NCBI GenBank assembly: GCA_900472625.1
Contig: UCIT01000012.1
Coordinates: 62,001-126,000 of the forward strand
Length of the DNA stretch: 64,000 nucleotides
Reading direction: 5' to 3'
Source of the DNA: Hyphomicrobiales bacterium
GTDB taxonomy: Bacteria; Pseudomonadota; Alphaproteobacteria; Rhizobiales; Rhizobiaceae
The notes under the pieces were generated by a model, which had not been told where the DNA came from, searched no databases, and was given only the letters and a program-made list of their open reading frames with translations. Positions 52,161 through 60,950 of the stretch are shown piece by piece; the first letter of the stretch is position 1; each line of letters begins with the position of its first letter. The translations under genes and the position numbers were made by a program.

Positions 52161-54764
52161 ATGTCGAAGCAGGCCGATTTGGATGAGATTGAAGTAACGG
52201 AAGAATCTGCCCTTCGCGGATTTTTCAGGCGATACCGTAACCATCTTGCAGCAGCGGCAACGCTTGCCGTGTTCTGCATGGTCGGGTTCGCCATCGAGCA
52301 ACTGACCACCGAGGTACGCTACGACGACGTGGTGCAGGCGCTTGCCGATACCAAGGTCAGCTCGATCCTGCTGGCGCTGTTCTTCACGGCGTTGAGCTTC
52401 CTGGCGTTGGTGTTCTACGACGTCAACGCCATCGACTATGTCGGCAAGAAGCTGCCGTTCCCGCAGGTGGCGTTGACCGCGTTCGCCGCCTATGCCGTCG
52501 GCAACACTGCCGGGTTCGGTGCACTCAGCGGCGGCGCGATCCGTTACCGCGCCTATTCCAGGCTCGGCCTGACGCCTGAGGACATCGGGCGTGTCATCGC
52601 ATTCGTCACCATCGCTTTCGGGCTCGGGCTGGCGGGCGTCGGCTCGATCGCGCTCCTGGCGATCGCCGATGAAATCGCGCCGCTGATCAATGTCAGCAGC
52701 TGGGTGCTGCGGTTGGTCGGTGGTTCCATCGTGCTGGTGCTGGCGGCCGGCGTCGTGCTAGGCCGCGGCGGTCGGTCGGTCAGCATCGGCCGCTTCTCGC
52801 TGCGGCTGCCGGATTCCGCCACCTGGTCGCGCCAGTTCCTGGTCGCCGCCTTCGATATCGCCGCATCAGCGACGGTGCTCTACGTGCTCCTGCCGCAGAC
52901 GGCGATCAGCTGGCCGGTGTTTCTCGCCGTCTACGCGATTGCCGTCGGTCTCGGCGTGCTCAGCCACGTGCCGGCCGGCCTCGGCGTGTTCGAGACCGTG
53001 ATCATCGCGGCGCTGGGCAGTGCGGTGAACATCGACGCGGTGCTCGGCTCGCTGGTGCTCTACCGGCTGATCTACCATGTCGTGCCGCTGCTGCTGGCGG
53101 TTCTGGCGGTCTCGGCAACCGAGTTGCGACGCTTCGCCGATCATCCCGTCGCCTCCGGCTTTCGCCGCATCGGCATCCGCCTGATGCCGCAGCTGCTGTC
53201 GACTTTGGCACTGCTGCTTGGCGTCATGCTGATCTTCTCAAGCGTCACGCCGACGCCGGATTCCAATCTCGAATTCCTCTCGAACTATCTGCCTCTGCCG
53301 ATCGTCGAGGGTGCGCACTTCCTGTCCAGCCTTGCCGGGCTGGCGCTGGTGGTGGCCGCACGCGGTCTCGGCCAGCGGCTCGACGGCGCCTGGTGGATTT
53401 CGATCTTTTCGGCCGCGGCCGCGCTGACGCTGTCGCTGCTGAAGGCGGTGGCGCTGGTCGAGGCCAGCTTCCTCGGCTTCCTGATCTTCGGTCTGTTCGT
53501 CAGCCGCCGCCTGTTCCGTCGCCGCGCCTCGCTGCTCAACCAAACGCTGACAGCCTCGTGGCTGACGGCGATTGCGGTTGTCTGCGTCGGCGCCATCGTC
53601 ATCCTGCTGTTCGTCTATCGCGACGTCGATTACAGCAACGAACTCTGGTGGCAGTTCGAATTTGCCGACGAGGCGCCGCGCGGGCTGCGCGCCGTGCTCG
53701 GCATTACCATCATCTCGACGGCCATCGCCATCTTCAGCCTGCTGCGGCCGGCCACCGGCAAGCCCGAGCCGGTGACCGAGGATGCGCTCGAGCGGGCGGT
53801 CGGCATCGTCGACAAGCAGCGTTATGCCGACGCCAATCTGGTGCGCATGGGCGACAAGAGCGTGATGTTCTCCGAGAAGGGCGATGCCTTCATCATGTAT
53901 GGACGGCAGGGACGGTCCTGGATCGCGTTGTTCGATCCGGTCGGCGAGCGCAGCGCCATGCCGGAACTGGTCTGGCGTTTCGTCGAGACCGCGCGCGCGG
54001 CAGGCTGCCGTGCCGTGTTCTACCAGATCTCGCCGGCGCTGCTGTCGCATTGCGCCGACGCCGGGCTCAGGGCCTTCAAGCTCGGTGAGTTGGCGGTTTC
54101 CGATCTCTCGACCTTCGAGATGAAGGGCGGCAAATGGGCCAACCTGCGCCAGACCGCAAGCCGCGCCCAGCGCGACGGGCTGGAATTCGAGGTGATCGCG
54201 CCGGAGAACGTGCCTGGCGTGATGGCGGAGCTTGCCGCCGTTTCCAACGCCTGGCTGGCCGATCACAATGCCAAGGAGAAAGGTTTCTCGCTCGGCGCCT
54301 TCGAGACTGACTATATCGAGGCGCAGCCGGTCGGCATCCTCAAGCTCGGCGGCAAGATCGTCGCCTTCGCCAATATCCTGATCACCGGCGCCAAGGACGA
54401 GGGGACGATCGACCTGATGCGCTTCTCGCCGGATGCGCCGAAGGGTTCGATGGACTTCCTGTTCGTGCAGATCATGGAGTATCTGCGCAACGAGGGCTTC
54501 TCGCACTTCAACCTCGGCATGGCGCCGCTTTCGGGCATGTCGAAGCGCGAGGCAGCGCCGGTCTGGGACCGGATCGGCAGCACCGTGTTCGAGCACGGCG
54601 AGCGCTTCTACAACTTCAAGGGCCTGAGGGCCTTCAAATCCAAGTTTCATCCCCAGTGGCATCCGCGCTATCTTGCGGTGTCGGGGGGAGGCAATCCGAT
54701 GATCGCTCTGATGGACGCTACGCTCCTGATCGGCGGCGGATTGAAAGGGGTCGTGAGGAAATGA
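52161..54764 (+). CDS. lpiA: Bifunctional lysyl-phosphatidylglycerol synthase/flippase
   Basis: An 867-aa MprF-family protein. The N-terminal two-thirds hold about 14 TM helices of the flippase (FGALSGGAIRYRAYSRLGLT, GVLSHVPAGLGVFETV). The C-terminal DUF2156 synthase domain spans about 560-850 (SEKGDAFIMYGRQGRSWIAL, FSHFNLGMAPLSGMSKREAA, FYNFKGLRAFKSKFHPQW). It transfers lysine from Lys-tRNA to phosphatidylglycerol and exposes it, protecting against acid and cationic peptides. In Rhizobium the orthologue is lpiA, induced at low pH. It is coupled to acvB. Confidence 0.94.
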   Translation: MSKQADLDEIEVTEESALRGFFRRYRNHLAAAATLAVFCMVGFAIEQLTTEVRYDDVVQALADTKVSSILLALFFTALSFLALVFYDVNAIDYVGKKLPFPQVALTAFAAYAVGNTAGFGALSGGAIRYRAYSRLGLTPEDIGRVIAFVTIAFGLGLAGVGSIALLAIADEIAPLINVSSWVLRLVGGSIVLVLAAGVVLGRGGRSVSIGRFSLRLPDSATWSRQFLVAAFDIAASATVLYVLLPQTAISWPVFLAVYAIAVGLGVLSHVPAGLGVFETVIIAALGSAVNIDAVLGSLVLYRLIYHVVPLLLAVLAVSATELRRFADHPVASGFRRIGIRLMPQLLSTLALLLGVMLIFSSVTPTPDSNLEFLSNYLPLPIVEGAHFLSSLAGLALVVAARGLGQRLDGAWWISIFSAAAALTLSLLKAVALVEASFLGFLIFGLFVSRRLFRRRASLLNQTLTASWLTAIAVVCVGAIVILLFVYRDVDYSNELWWQFEFADEAPRGLRAVLGITIISTAIAIFSLLRPATGKPEPVTEDALERAVGIVDKQRYADANLVRMGDKSVMFSEKGDAFIMYGRQGRSWIALFDPVGERSAMPELVWRFVETARAAGCRAVFYQISPALLSHCADAGLRAFKLGELAVSDLSTFEMKGGKWANLRQTASRAQRDGLEFEVIAPENVPGVMAELAAVSNAWLADHNAKEKGFSLGAFETDYIEAQPVGILKLGGKIVAFANILITGAKDEGTIDLMRFSPDAPKGSMDFLFVQIMEYLRNEGFSHFNLGMAPLSGMSKREAAPVWDRIGSTVFEHGERFYNFKGLRAFKSKFHPQWHPRYLAVSGGGNPMIALMDATLLIGGGLKGVVRK

Positions 54765-56143
54765 TGAAAAGATACCTTCTTGCCGCCGCCTGCGCGCTGT
54801 CGCTGGCCGTTCCCGCCGCAAGGGCTGCCGACGAGACGACGCAGACCTTCGAGACCGGGCTGATCCCGTCGCCACATATCTTCCTGCCACAGGGCGACGT
54901 GAAGGGCGCGGTGATGCTGATCTCCGAAGCGGCCGGCTGGGGCGACAACGAAAAGACGGAGGCCGACAAGCTGGTCGCCGAGGGGAGCGTCGTCATCGGC
55001 GTCGATTTCCCGTCCTATATCGACGCGCTCCGGAAATACGACGTCAGCGACAATGACGGCTGCATCTATCTGGTTTCCGATATCGAGTCTCTCAGCCAGC
55101 AGGTGCAGCGTGCCGCCGGCAACAGCCCCTACCATCTGCCCATCATTGCCGGCGTCGGCGAGGGCGGGGCGCTGGCGCTGGCGATCGCCGCGCAGACGCC
55201 CGATGCCACCATCGGCCAGACGCTGGCGATCGACCCGCTGGCCGGCATTCCGCTGACGCAGCAGCTCTGCACCCCGGCCAAGAAGCAGACCGTCGGTGAC
55301 CGGATGATCTATGGCCTCAGCAACATCGCGCTGCCGGACCCCATCATCGCTGCCTTCACGTCGGCGGCCGACAAGGACGGGCGGGCGCATGTCGAAGCGC
55401 TGAAGAAGGCGCATCCCGATATCGATATCCGCGATTCCGAGGACGATGCGCAGACGACGCTCAGCGACACGCTGGACGATCTGATCGCCGCATCCGGAAG
55501 CGCCGACAATCCGCTCGGCCTGCCGCTGACCATTCTCGACGCCAAGCCTGCCTTCGACACGATGGCGGTGATCTATTCCGGCGACGGCGGCTGGCGCGAC
55601 ATCGACAAGGAGGTCGGCGCATCGCTGCAGAAGCAGGGCATCCCGGTCGTCGGGATCGATTCACTCCATTATTTCTGGTCGGAACGCAAGCCACAGGAAA
55701 CCGCCGACGACCTCGGCAAGATCATCGAGCTCTACCGCAAGCAGTGGCAGGTCAAGCACGTGCTGCTGGTCGGCTATTCCTTCGGCGCCGACGTGGTGCC
55801 GGCCGCCTTTTCGCGGTTGAAGCCGGGCCCTAAGGCGGCCGTTGCGCAGATTTCGCTGCTGTCGCTGTCGCATGAGGTGGACTACCAGATCTCGGTGATG
55901 GGGTGGCTCGGCGCCAAGACGGAAGGTGCCGGCGGCGACCCGGTCAACGATCTGAAGACGGTCGATCCGAAGATCGTCCAGTGCGTCTACGGCAAGGAAG
56001 ACGACGACGAAGTCGCTTGCCCGGATCTGAAGGCCAGCGGCGTCGATGTCATCGCGCTGGCCGGCGACCATCACTTCGACGAGAACTACGCGCTGCTCAG
56101 CAAGACGATCATCGACGGGTTGAAGGCGCGGCTGCAGGATTAA
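54764..56143 (+). CDS. acvB: AcvB/AtvA (VirJ-like) periplasmic hydrolase
   Basis: A 459-aa periplasmic protein with a signal peptide ending in AARA. The first half (VIGVDFPSYIDALRKYD) has the degenerate hydrolase core IIAGVGEGGALALAI. The second, VirJ-like half has VIYSGDGGWRDIDKEVG, IDSLHYFWSERKP and the serine elbow LLVGYSFGADVVP, then LAGDHHFDENY. In Agrobacterium acvB is needed for virulence, and in Rhizobium atvA aids acid tolerance; homologues hydrolyse lysyl-PG. ATG 54764 lies 5 nt after GAGG and overlaps the lpiA stop codon by one base; ATG 54761 is an alternative. Confidence 0.92.
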   Translation: MKRYLLAAACALSLAVPAARAADETTQTFETGLIPSPHIFLPQGDVKGAVMLISEAAGWGDNEKTEADKLVAEGSVVIGVDFPSYIDALRKYDVSDNDGCIYLVSDIESLSQQVQRAAGNSPYHLPIIAGVGEGGALALAIAAQTPDATIGQTLAIDPLAGIPLTQQLCTPAKKQTVGDRMIYGLSNIALPDPIIAAFTSAADKDGRAHVEALKKAHPDIDIRDSEDDAQTTLSDTLDDLIAASGSADNPLGLPLTILDAKPAFDTMAVIYSGDGGWRDIDKEVGASLQKQGIPVVGIDSLHYFWSERKPQETADDLGKIIELYRKQWQVKHVLLVGYSFGADVVPAAFSRLKPGPKAAVAQISLLSLSHEVDYQISVMGWLGAKTEGAGGDPVNDLKTVDPKIVQCVYGKEDDDEVACPDLKASGVDVIALAGDHHFDENYALLSKTIIDGLKARLQD

Positions 56144-56703
56144 CGCATGAGCTTTTCTTCGCTCCAGCCGAGGGCGGCGATGTCGGCGCCCCGGAAGCGT
56201 GCGTCGTCGGCGACGATGAACTCGTCGAGTTGCGGCGGCTTGATGCTTGTGCCCGCCAGCATGGCATGGACCTGACCGCGGTGATGCGTCTGATGCTGGA
56301 AGAGGTGGCCAAGCACGTCTTCCATGCGTTCCCGCTGAATGCGATCTACGCGATGGATCTCGACCGTTCCGGCAAGCATCTCCGGCGATAGCGCTTCGGC
56401 GAGCGTTGCCAGCCTCGCGTCGACCGTCTTCTGCGCGGTGGCAAGCGTTGCGATATCGGGGCAGGGCTCCTCTACCTCCCAAGCCTTCGGCCCCAGCGAC
56501 CCGCCCTCCAGCGCATCGACGTAGAACCAGTCGACCGTCAAGATGTGATTGAGCGTTGCCTTGATCGACGGGAAGAAGCTGACGCGCGGCGCATCGAATT
56601 CGCCCGGCTGCAGCAGCGCGCATGATGCGTGCAGGCGGTGATTGGCGAGCGCGTTATTATAGGCCAGCTTGCGAAAGGACCGGCAGGGATCGAACGTCGT
56701 CAC
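56140..56703 (-). CDS. DinB-family protein
   Basis: The protein has 187 aa. YNNALANHRLHASCALLQPG opens the four-helix bundle. The metal ligands are expected from ATLNHILTVDWFYVDAL and LGHLFQHQTHHRGQVHAML (His triad). This is the DinB/DUF664 thiol-transferase-like fold. It converges with acvB and the stop codons overlap by 4 bp. Confidence 0.9.
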   Translation of the reverse strand: MTTFDPCRSFRKLAYNNALANHRLHASCALLQPGEFDAPRVSFFPSIKATLNHILTVDWFYVDALEGGSLGPKAWEVEEPCPDIATLATAQKTVDARLATLAEALSPEMLAGTVEIHRVDRIQRERMEDVLGHLFQHQTHHRGQVHAMLAGTSIKPPQLDEFIVADDARFRGADIAALGWSEEKLMR

Positions 56704-56756
56704 GGCATATCCTCTTCGTTGCTGCGGCTGGATCGTGACGGGGCGGGGCGACGTGG

Positions 56757-56975
56757 TCAGCGGGATTTCGTCAGCTCGGAATGACTCTTCAGCACCTTGC
56801 CGCCGTCCTGCTGTTCGATCAGATAGGCCGGTTCTTCTTTGCTTGCCTTCCGCTTGATCACTGCACCCTCGATCGTACGTTCAACGTCGTCGGTGAAACT
56901 CTGCTTGATCTGGCCGGTCCCTGTCCCTTTGCCCCACTTCCATTCGACGCTCGTGCCGGTGCGGTACTTCTGCAT
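56757..56975 (-). CDS. DUF2945 (hypervirulence-associated TUDOR-like) protein
   Basis: The product has 72 aa: MQKYRTGTSVEWKWGKGTGT, then GQIKQSFTDDVERTIEGA and AYLIEQQDGGKVLKSHSEL, the DUF2945 pattern with a beta-rich Tudor-like fold. The start at 56975 follows GAAGGGAG. Function is unknown in bacteria. It lies between DinB and ruvB on the same strand. Confidence 0.88.
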   Translation of the reverse strand: MQKYRTGTSVEWKWGKGTGTGQIKQSFTDDVERTIEGAVIKRKASKEEPAYLIEQQDGGKVLKSHSELTKSR

Positions 56976-57022
56976 GACGATCTCCCTTCGTAGTGCCAAT
57001 GCGCGAAGCGGGGCGCGGTTCC

Positions 57023-58063
57023 CTAATCGTCCTGCTGGAACAGGCGGAACTGTGCTGCTTCCAGATCCTTCGGCGGTTGCATGCCGAGATGCTTCCAGGC
57101 GGTTGCGGTCAGCACGCGGCCGCGCGGCGTGCGCTGGATGAAGCCCTGCTGGATCATGTAGGGCTCGATGATGTCCTCGATTGCATCGCGCGGCTCCGAT
57201 AGGCCGGCGGCGATGGTTTCGATCCCGACCGGGCCGCCGCCGAAATTGACGGCGATCATGTTGAGGTAGCGTTTGTCGAGCTGGTCGAGGCCTAGATTAT
57301 CGACCAGCAGGCGGGTCAGCGCCTCGTCGGCGATCTCGCGGGTAACGGCCTCGGCCCGGGCGACCTCGGCGAAATCGCGTACCCGGCGCAGCAGGCGGCC
57401 GGCGATGCGCGGGGTTCCGCGGGCGCGCCTGGCGATCTCGCGCGCGCCTTCGTCGGTCATCGGCAGGTTCATCAGCCGGGCGCCGCGGCGCACGATCAGC
57501 TCCAGCTCCTCGACGGTGTAGAAGGAGAGGCGGACGGGGATGCCGAAGCGGTCGCGCAGCGGCGTGGTCAGGAGGCCTAGGCGGGTGGTGGCGGCGACCA
57601 GGGTGAATTTCGACAGGTCGATCTTCACTGAGCGGGCGGCCGGGCCTTCGCCGATGATGAGGTCGAGCTGGAAGTCTTCCATCGCGGGATAGAGGATTTC
57701 CTCGACGGCCGGGCTCAGGCGGTGGATTTCGTCGATGAAGAGCACGTCGCGCTCTTCGAGATTGGTCAGGAGGGCGGCCAGATCACCCGCCTTGGCGATG
57801 ACGGGGCCTGATGTCGAGCGGAAGTTGACGCCGAGTTCCTTGGCCATGATCTGCGCGAGCGTGGTCTTGCCAAGGCCGGGCGGGCCGACGAAGAGCACGT
57901 GATCCAGCGCCTCGCCACGGTTCTTGGCCGCCTCGATGAAGATCTTCAGGTTGGCACGGGCTTCCGCCTGGCCGGTGAACTCGTCCAGCGACTGCGGCCG
58001 CAGCGTCGCGTCGTAGTCCTCGCCACGCTTTTCCGGGGTGATCAGGCGGGCGGGATCTGTCAT
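57023..58063 (-). CDS. ruvB: Holliday junction helicase subunit RuvB
   Basis: A 346-aa AAA+ motor that drives branch migration with RuvA. Walker A is [20 protein letters not shown], Walker [18 protein letters not shown], sensor 1 [19 protein letters not shown], and the winged-helix tail reads [17 protein letters not shown]. Its start codon overlaps the stop codon of the upstream PIN toxin by 4 bp (ATGA), and only a weak GGAA lies upstream. Its translation therefore probably depends on reading of the toxin gene. Confidence 0.97.
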   Translation of the reverse strand: MTDPARLITPEKRGEDYDATLRPQSLDEFTGQAEARANLKIFIEAAKNRGEALDHVLFVGPPGLGKTTLAQIMAKELGVNFRSTSGPVIAKAGDLAALLTNLEERDVLFIDEIHRLSPAVEEILYPAMEDFQLDLIIGEGPAARSVKIDLSKFTLVAATTRLGLLTTPLRDRFGIPVRLSFYTVEELELIVRRGARLMNLPMTDEGAREIARRARGTPRIAGRLLRRVRDFAEVARAEAVTREIADEALTRLLVDNLGLDQLDKRYLNMIAVNFGGGPVGIETIAAGLSEPRDAIEDIIEPYMIQQGFIQRTPRGRVLTATAWKHLGMQPPKDLEAAQFRLFQQDD

Positions 58064-58464
58064 GCGAGGAGTTCCATTCCGGGGATTTGACGGGCCGCTT
58101 TGCGGTCAAAGGTCTTGATGGAGCCGCAGCCTTCCTGCAGCGAGCGGGCGGCGATCAGCGCGTCGGCGAAGTCGGTGTTCTCGGTGAGCACCAGACGCAA
58201 TGCTTTCAGCACAAGATCATGGTGCTCGACAACAAGCCCACGGGTTTGCAAAAGGCGTCCAATTGCCTTGGCTGCATCCTGCTTCGAGAAGCCGAGTTTC
58301 GACCACAGCGCCCAATTCAATTCGACAACCGATACCAATGTCAGAAATGCGGTGTAATCGCGCCCCATACCTTCGGCAAGTCGCAGCGCTGAACCGCTCT
58401 GCCGTGGATCATCGTTGGTGAGCAACCGCACCACGACATTGGTATCGAGGCCGATCATCTTCAT
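58060..58464 (-). CDS. PIN-domain (VapC-type) toxin between ruvA and ruvB
   Basis: A 134-aa PIN nuclease. Acidic residues lie at Asp7 ([13 protein letters not shown]), Glu48 ([10 protein letters not shown]), Asp98/Asp101 ([13 protein letters not shown]) and Asp120 (KTFDRKAA). It overlaps the antitoxin by ATGA upstream and ruvB by ATGA downstream. PIN toxins usually cleave tRNA or rRNA. The active-site set looks complete, so it is probably functional. Confidence 0.87.
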   Translation of the reverse strand: MKMIGLDTNVVVRLLTNDDPRQSGSALRLAEGMGRDYTAFLTLVSVVELNWALWSKLGFSKQDAAKAIGRLLQTRGLVVEHHDLVLKALRLVLTENTDFADALIAARSLQEGCGSIKTFDRKAARQIPGMELLA

Positions 58465-58748
58465 GCCGCGGCTTCCGCGCTGTCATCATCATGAGTGTCG
58501 AGCACATTGGAGCCCGCTGCGGCGGCGACGGCGGCGTCGATTTCCTCCAATGAAGCGGGACCGTTTGGCGGCGTGCCCAGAAGTCCGGCGAGGTCCTTGA
58601 AGTCGATATTCTTCGGTGTGACGATGATATCACCATCCACGATGCTGTAGACCAGCTGATCTCCAGGCCGCAGATTGAGCGCCTGACGCATCTCTTTCGG
58701 GATCGTGACCTGCCCCTTGGGCGACAATGTTGCTTCCCAAACTGCCAT
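58461..58748 (-). CDS. AbrB-family antitoxin between ruvA and ruvB
   Basis: A 95-aa protein. The N-terminal swapped-hairpin AbrB domain reads EATLSPKGQVTIPKEMRQAL and LRPGDQLVYSIVDGDIIVTP. The C-terminal half (GPASLEEIDAAVAAAAGSNV) binds the toxin. It is the first gene of the second TA pair in the ruv operon. GAAGGAGATG provides the ribosome-binding site. A -10/-35-like pair and a CGTCGGA direct repeat (58770-58776, 58808-58814) in the 69-bp gap upstream suggest its own promoter. Confidence 0.88.
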   Translation of the reverse strand: MAVWEATLSPKGQVTIPKEMRQALNLRPGDQLVYSIVDGDIIVTPKNIDFKDLAGLLGTPPNGPASLEEIDAAVAAAAGSNVLDTHDDDSAEAAA

Positions 58749-58817
58749 GCATCATCTCCTTCGTCCCGCCGTCGGACGATAGCAAGTTTTTCGGAAGAAA
58801 ACAAAATCGTCGGAATA

Positions 58818-59435
58818 TCATCGCGACAGTTCCTTCAATCCCAAGCGTATCAGCTTGGCGCTGTCAGCGTCGTCGCCGGCCGTCTTCATCGCCGCAGCAA
58901 CGGCATTCGCGGCCTGGTCTCTCGAGTAGCCGAGATTGGTCAGCGCCGAGACCGCGTCCGCCACCGGAGCCGCCGCGACGCCTTCGCCGAGTTCCTGCTT
59001 CAGGCCGATATTGGCGGAGGCCTCGCCGGCAAAGGCGGGCGCCTTGTTCTTGAGTTCGGTGACGATGCGCACGGCGACCTTCGGGCCGACGCCGTTGGCG
59101 CGGGAAACCGCGGTCTTGTCCTGCAGGGCTATGGCGTTGGCGAGTTCGCCCGGCGTTAGCGTGGAGAGGATGGCGAGCGCCACCTTGGCACCGACGCCCT
59201 GGACGCTCTGCAAGAGGTTGAACCAGTCACGCTCGAGCGCGTTCATGAAGCCGAAGAGCTTCAGCTGGTCTTCGCGCACATAGGTCTCGATGAACAGGAT
59301 GCAGGCTTCGCCAACCGAGCCGATCCGCGACAGGGTGCGAGCCGAGCAGAAGGCGGCGTAGCAGACGCCGTGCACATCGACGAGCACATAGTCGTCGCCG
59401 ATTTCGTCGATGGTGCCTTTGAGCTTGCCGATCAT
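58818..59435 (-). CDS. ruvA: Holliday junction branch migration subunit RuvA
   Basis: A 205-aa junction-binding protein. [20 protein letters not shown] starts domain I, with the helix-hairpin-helix motifs [19 protein letters not shown] and [20 protein letters not shown] region in domain II. A flexible linker and the RuvB-binding domain III follow ([20 protein letters not shown]). It begins 22 bp after the first TA pair, and the second TA pair follows after 69 bp. Confidence 0.96.
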   Translation of the reverse strand: MIGKLKGTIDEIGDDYVLVDVHGVCYAAFCSARTLSRIGSVGEACILFIETYVREDQLKLFGFMNALERDWFNLLQSVQGVGAKVALAILSTLTPGELANAIALQDKTAVSRANGVGPKVAVRIVTELKNKAPAFAGEASANIGLKQELGEGVAAAPVADAVSALTNLGYSRDQAANAVAAAMKTAGDDADSAKLIRLGLKELSR

Positions 59436-59457
59436 GAATGGGGTCCGCGGTTTGACA

Positions 59458-59874
59458 TCAGAGAGGATGGGTTTCGGGGGTGATGAGGTCGAGCGAGGGG
59501 AAGTAGGTCCGGTATCCCTTGGGATCGCGGGTCAGAACGGTATAACCACGGATTGCCGCGTGCGCGCCAATCAGAAAATCGGGCAGAATCCGTTCTCGTC
59601 CGCCGCCCGACGTGCGATAGACACGAAAAGCGGCGGCAGCTGCGAAGGCGGCAGGCCAAGGCAGGTTCTCGCGACGGAATTCGTCCTGCGGCAAGAGGCG
59701 GTCAACCTCGTCCATGTCACGGTAGCGGACGGAAAACTCGGCATAGATGATCGGGTTGATCAGCACTGGTCCAGCCTTGAAGGCCGCAAACACGTGTTGG
59801 CGCGACCAGCCATGCCAATCGGATGTCGACACGGATAGATCGACCAGAACGTTGGTGTCTATCAAGGTCGGCAT
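59458..59874 (-). CDS. PIN-domain (VapC-type) toxin between ruvC and ruvA
   Basis: A 138-aa PIN nuclease of a different subgroup from the toxin near ruvB. The acidic set is Asp6 ([11 protein letters not shown]), Glu46 ([10 protein letters not shown]), Asp99 ([11 protein letters not shown]) and Asp117 ([13 protein letters not shown]). Its start overlaps the antitoxin stop codon by one base (TGATG). ruvA starts 22 bp downstream. The catalytic residues appear intact. Confidence 0.88.
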   Translation of the reverse strand: MPTLIDTNVLVDLSVSTSDWHGWSRQHVFAAFKAGPVLINPIIYAEFSVRYRDMDEVDRLLPQDEFRRENLPWPAAFAAAAAFRVYRTSGGGRERILPDFLIGAHAAIRGYTVLTRDPKGYRTYFPSLDLITPETHPL

Positions 59875-60125
59875 CAGCGATCCCGAGTCATAGACATCAG
59901 CGCTTCGGCGTCGATCGTCTGGTCGCCGGTGCCTTCAAAGCGATCAAGCGCGTTCATGAAACGATCCAGCCGGCCGCGATCTTCGAGTTCCTGCTTGCCG
60001 TTCTTCGGCGCGATCACCAGCTTTCCGCCTTCGACGGAAAAGATCACTTCGCTATTGAGCTCGATGCCTGCGAGTTCCCGCAGGTCGCGTGGAATGGTGA
60101 CTTGGCCCTTCGACGTGACGCGCAT
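59874..60125 (-). CDS. AbrB-family antitoxin between ruvC and ruvA
   Basis: An 83-aa protein. MRVTSKGQVTIPRDLRELAG then VIFSVEGGKLVIAPKNGK is a compact AbrB/SpoVT domain, and the C-terminal part (FEGTGDQTIDAEALMSMTRD) would wrap the toxin. GAAGGAGC is the ribosome-binding site. An inverted repeat and a sigma70-like promoter lie just upstream, inside the ruvC-ruvA gap. Confidence 0.88.
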   Translation of the reverse strand: MRVTSKGQVTIPRDLRELAGIELNSEVIFSVEGGKLVIAPKNGKQELEDRGRLDRFMNALDRFEGTGDQTIDAEALMSMTRDR

Positions 60126-60144
60126 CGGCTTGCTCCTTCAATGG

Positions 60145-60179
60145 CGGTAAGAATTATCATTACCGATAGAACAAGTCAA
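60145..60179 (-). promoter_or_regulatory. Promoter/operator of the first ruv-embedded TA module
   Basis: On the minus strand TTGACT (60174-60179) is followed at 15-17 bp by GATAAT/TAATTC-like -10 sequence. CGGTAA and TTACCG (60145-60150, 60160-60165) form an inverted repeat across that -10. This is where the AbrB antitoxin would autoregulate. It would also feed transcription into ruvA. Confidence 0.5.
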
Positions 60180-60197
60180 GAACAAATAGCCCTGACC

Positions 60198-60707
60198 TCA
60201 GCCGGCCAATGCCGCCAGCATGCGGTTGCTGCCGCGGTTGTGGGCGTGGCAGATGGCGATGGCGAGTGCGTCGGCGGCGTCGTCGCCCTTGAACTCGGCC
60301 TTGGGCATCAGGATCTTCAGCATCATGTGGATCTGCTTCTTCTCGCCGTGGCCGACGCCGATGACGGCTTTCTTCACCGCGTTCGGGGCGTATTCGGCGA
60401 CCTGCAGGCCGGCGCGGGCGGGGACCAGCATGGCGATGCCGCGGGCCTGTCCGAGCTTGAGGGTGGCGACCGCGTCCTTGTTGACGAAGGTCTGCTCGAC
60501 GGCGGCCTCGTCCGGCTGGTGGCTGTGAACCACGTCGGCAAGGCCGTCATGCAGCTGGCAGAGGCGGGAGGCGAGATCCATGTCTCCGTCCGAGGTGACT
60601 GTACCGGAGGCGATGAACCGCAACGAATTGCCGAGCGTTTCGATCACGCCCCAGCCGGTGCGGCGCAGGCCTGGATCGATGCCGATGATGCGAATCGCGT
60701 TTTGCAT
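60198..60707 (-). CDS. ruvC: Holliday junction endonuclease RuvC
   Basis: A 169-aa resolvase. The catalytic Asp in [19 protein letters not shown], Glu in [20 protein letters not shown], and the paired Asp in [18 protein letters not shown] are all present. It cuts Holliday junctions symmetrically with RuvAB. It is the first gene of the interrupted ruvCAB set and is divergent from a chemoreceptor gene. Confidence 0.96.
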   Translation of the reverse strand: MQNAIRIIGIDPGLRRTGWGVIETLGNSLRFIASGTVTSDGDMDLASRLCQLHDGLADVVHSHQPDEAAVEQTFVNKDAVATLKLGQARGIAMLVPARAGLQVAEYAPNAVKKAVIGVGHGEKKQIHMMLKILMPKAEFKGDDAADALAIAICHAHNRGSNRMLAALAG

Positions 60708-60950
60708 GGTTCATCCTATTGCAGAGACGGAATAACTGCCATCGATATGTGAACAAAACAAAAACATGCTGCTGTTTTTGACGGATGACGTTTACGTGAA
60801 TTTAAAGGCCTGCGGTGACTTATGATCCCCAAGATATGAGAGGAGCCAGCCTCGTCTGGGGCGAAGGCTCCCCGTGTTCTGTTTTCAGGCTGAGCGACAG
60901 GGCGTGCAGACGCCGGGTCGGCCTCGGTCGTTCCGGAGGGGTTCGTATTC

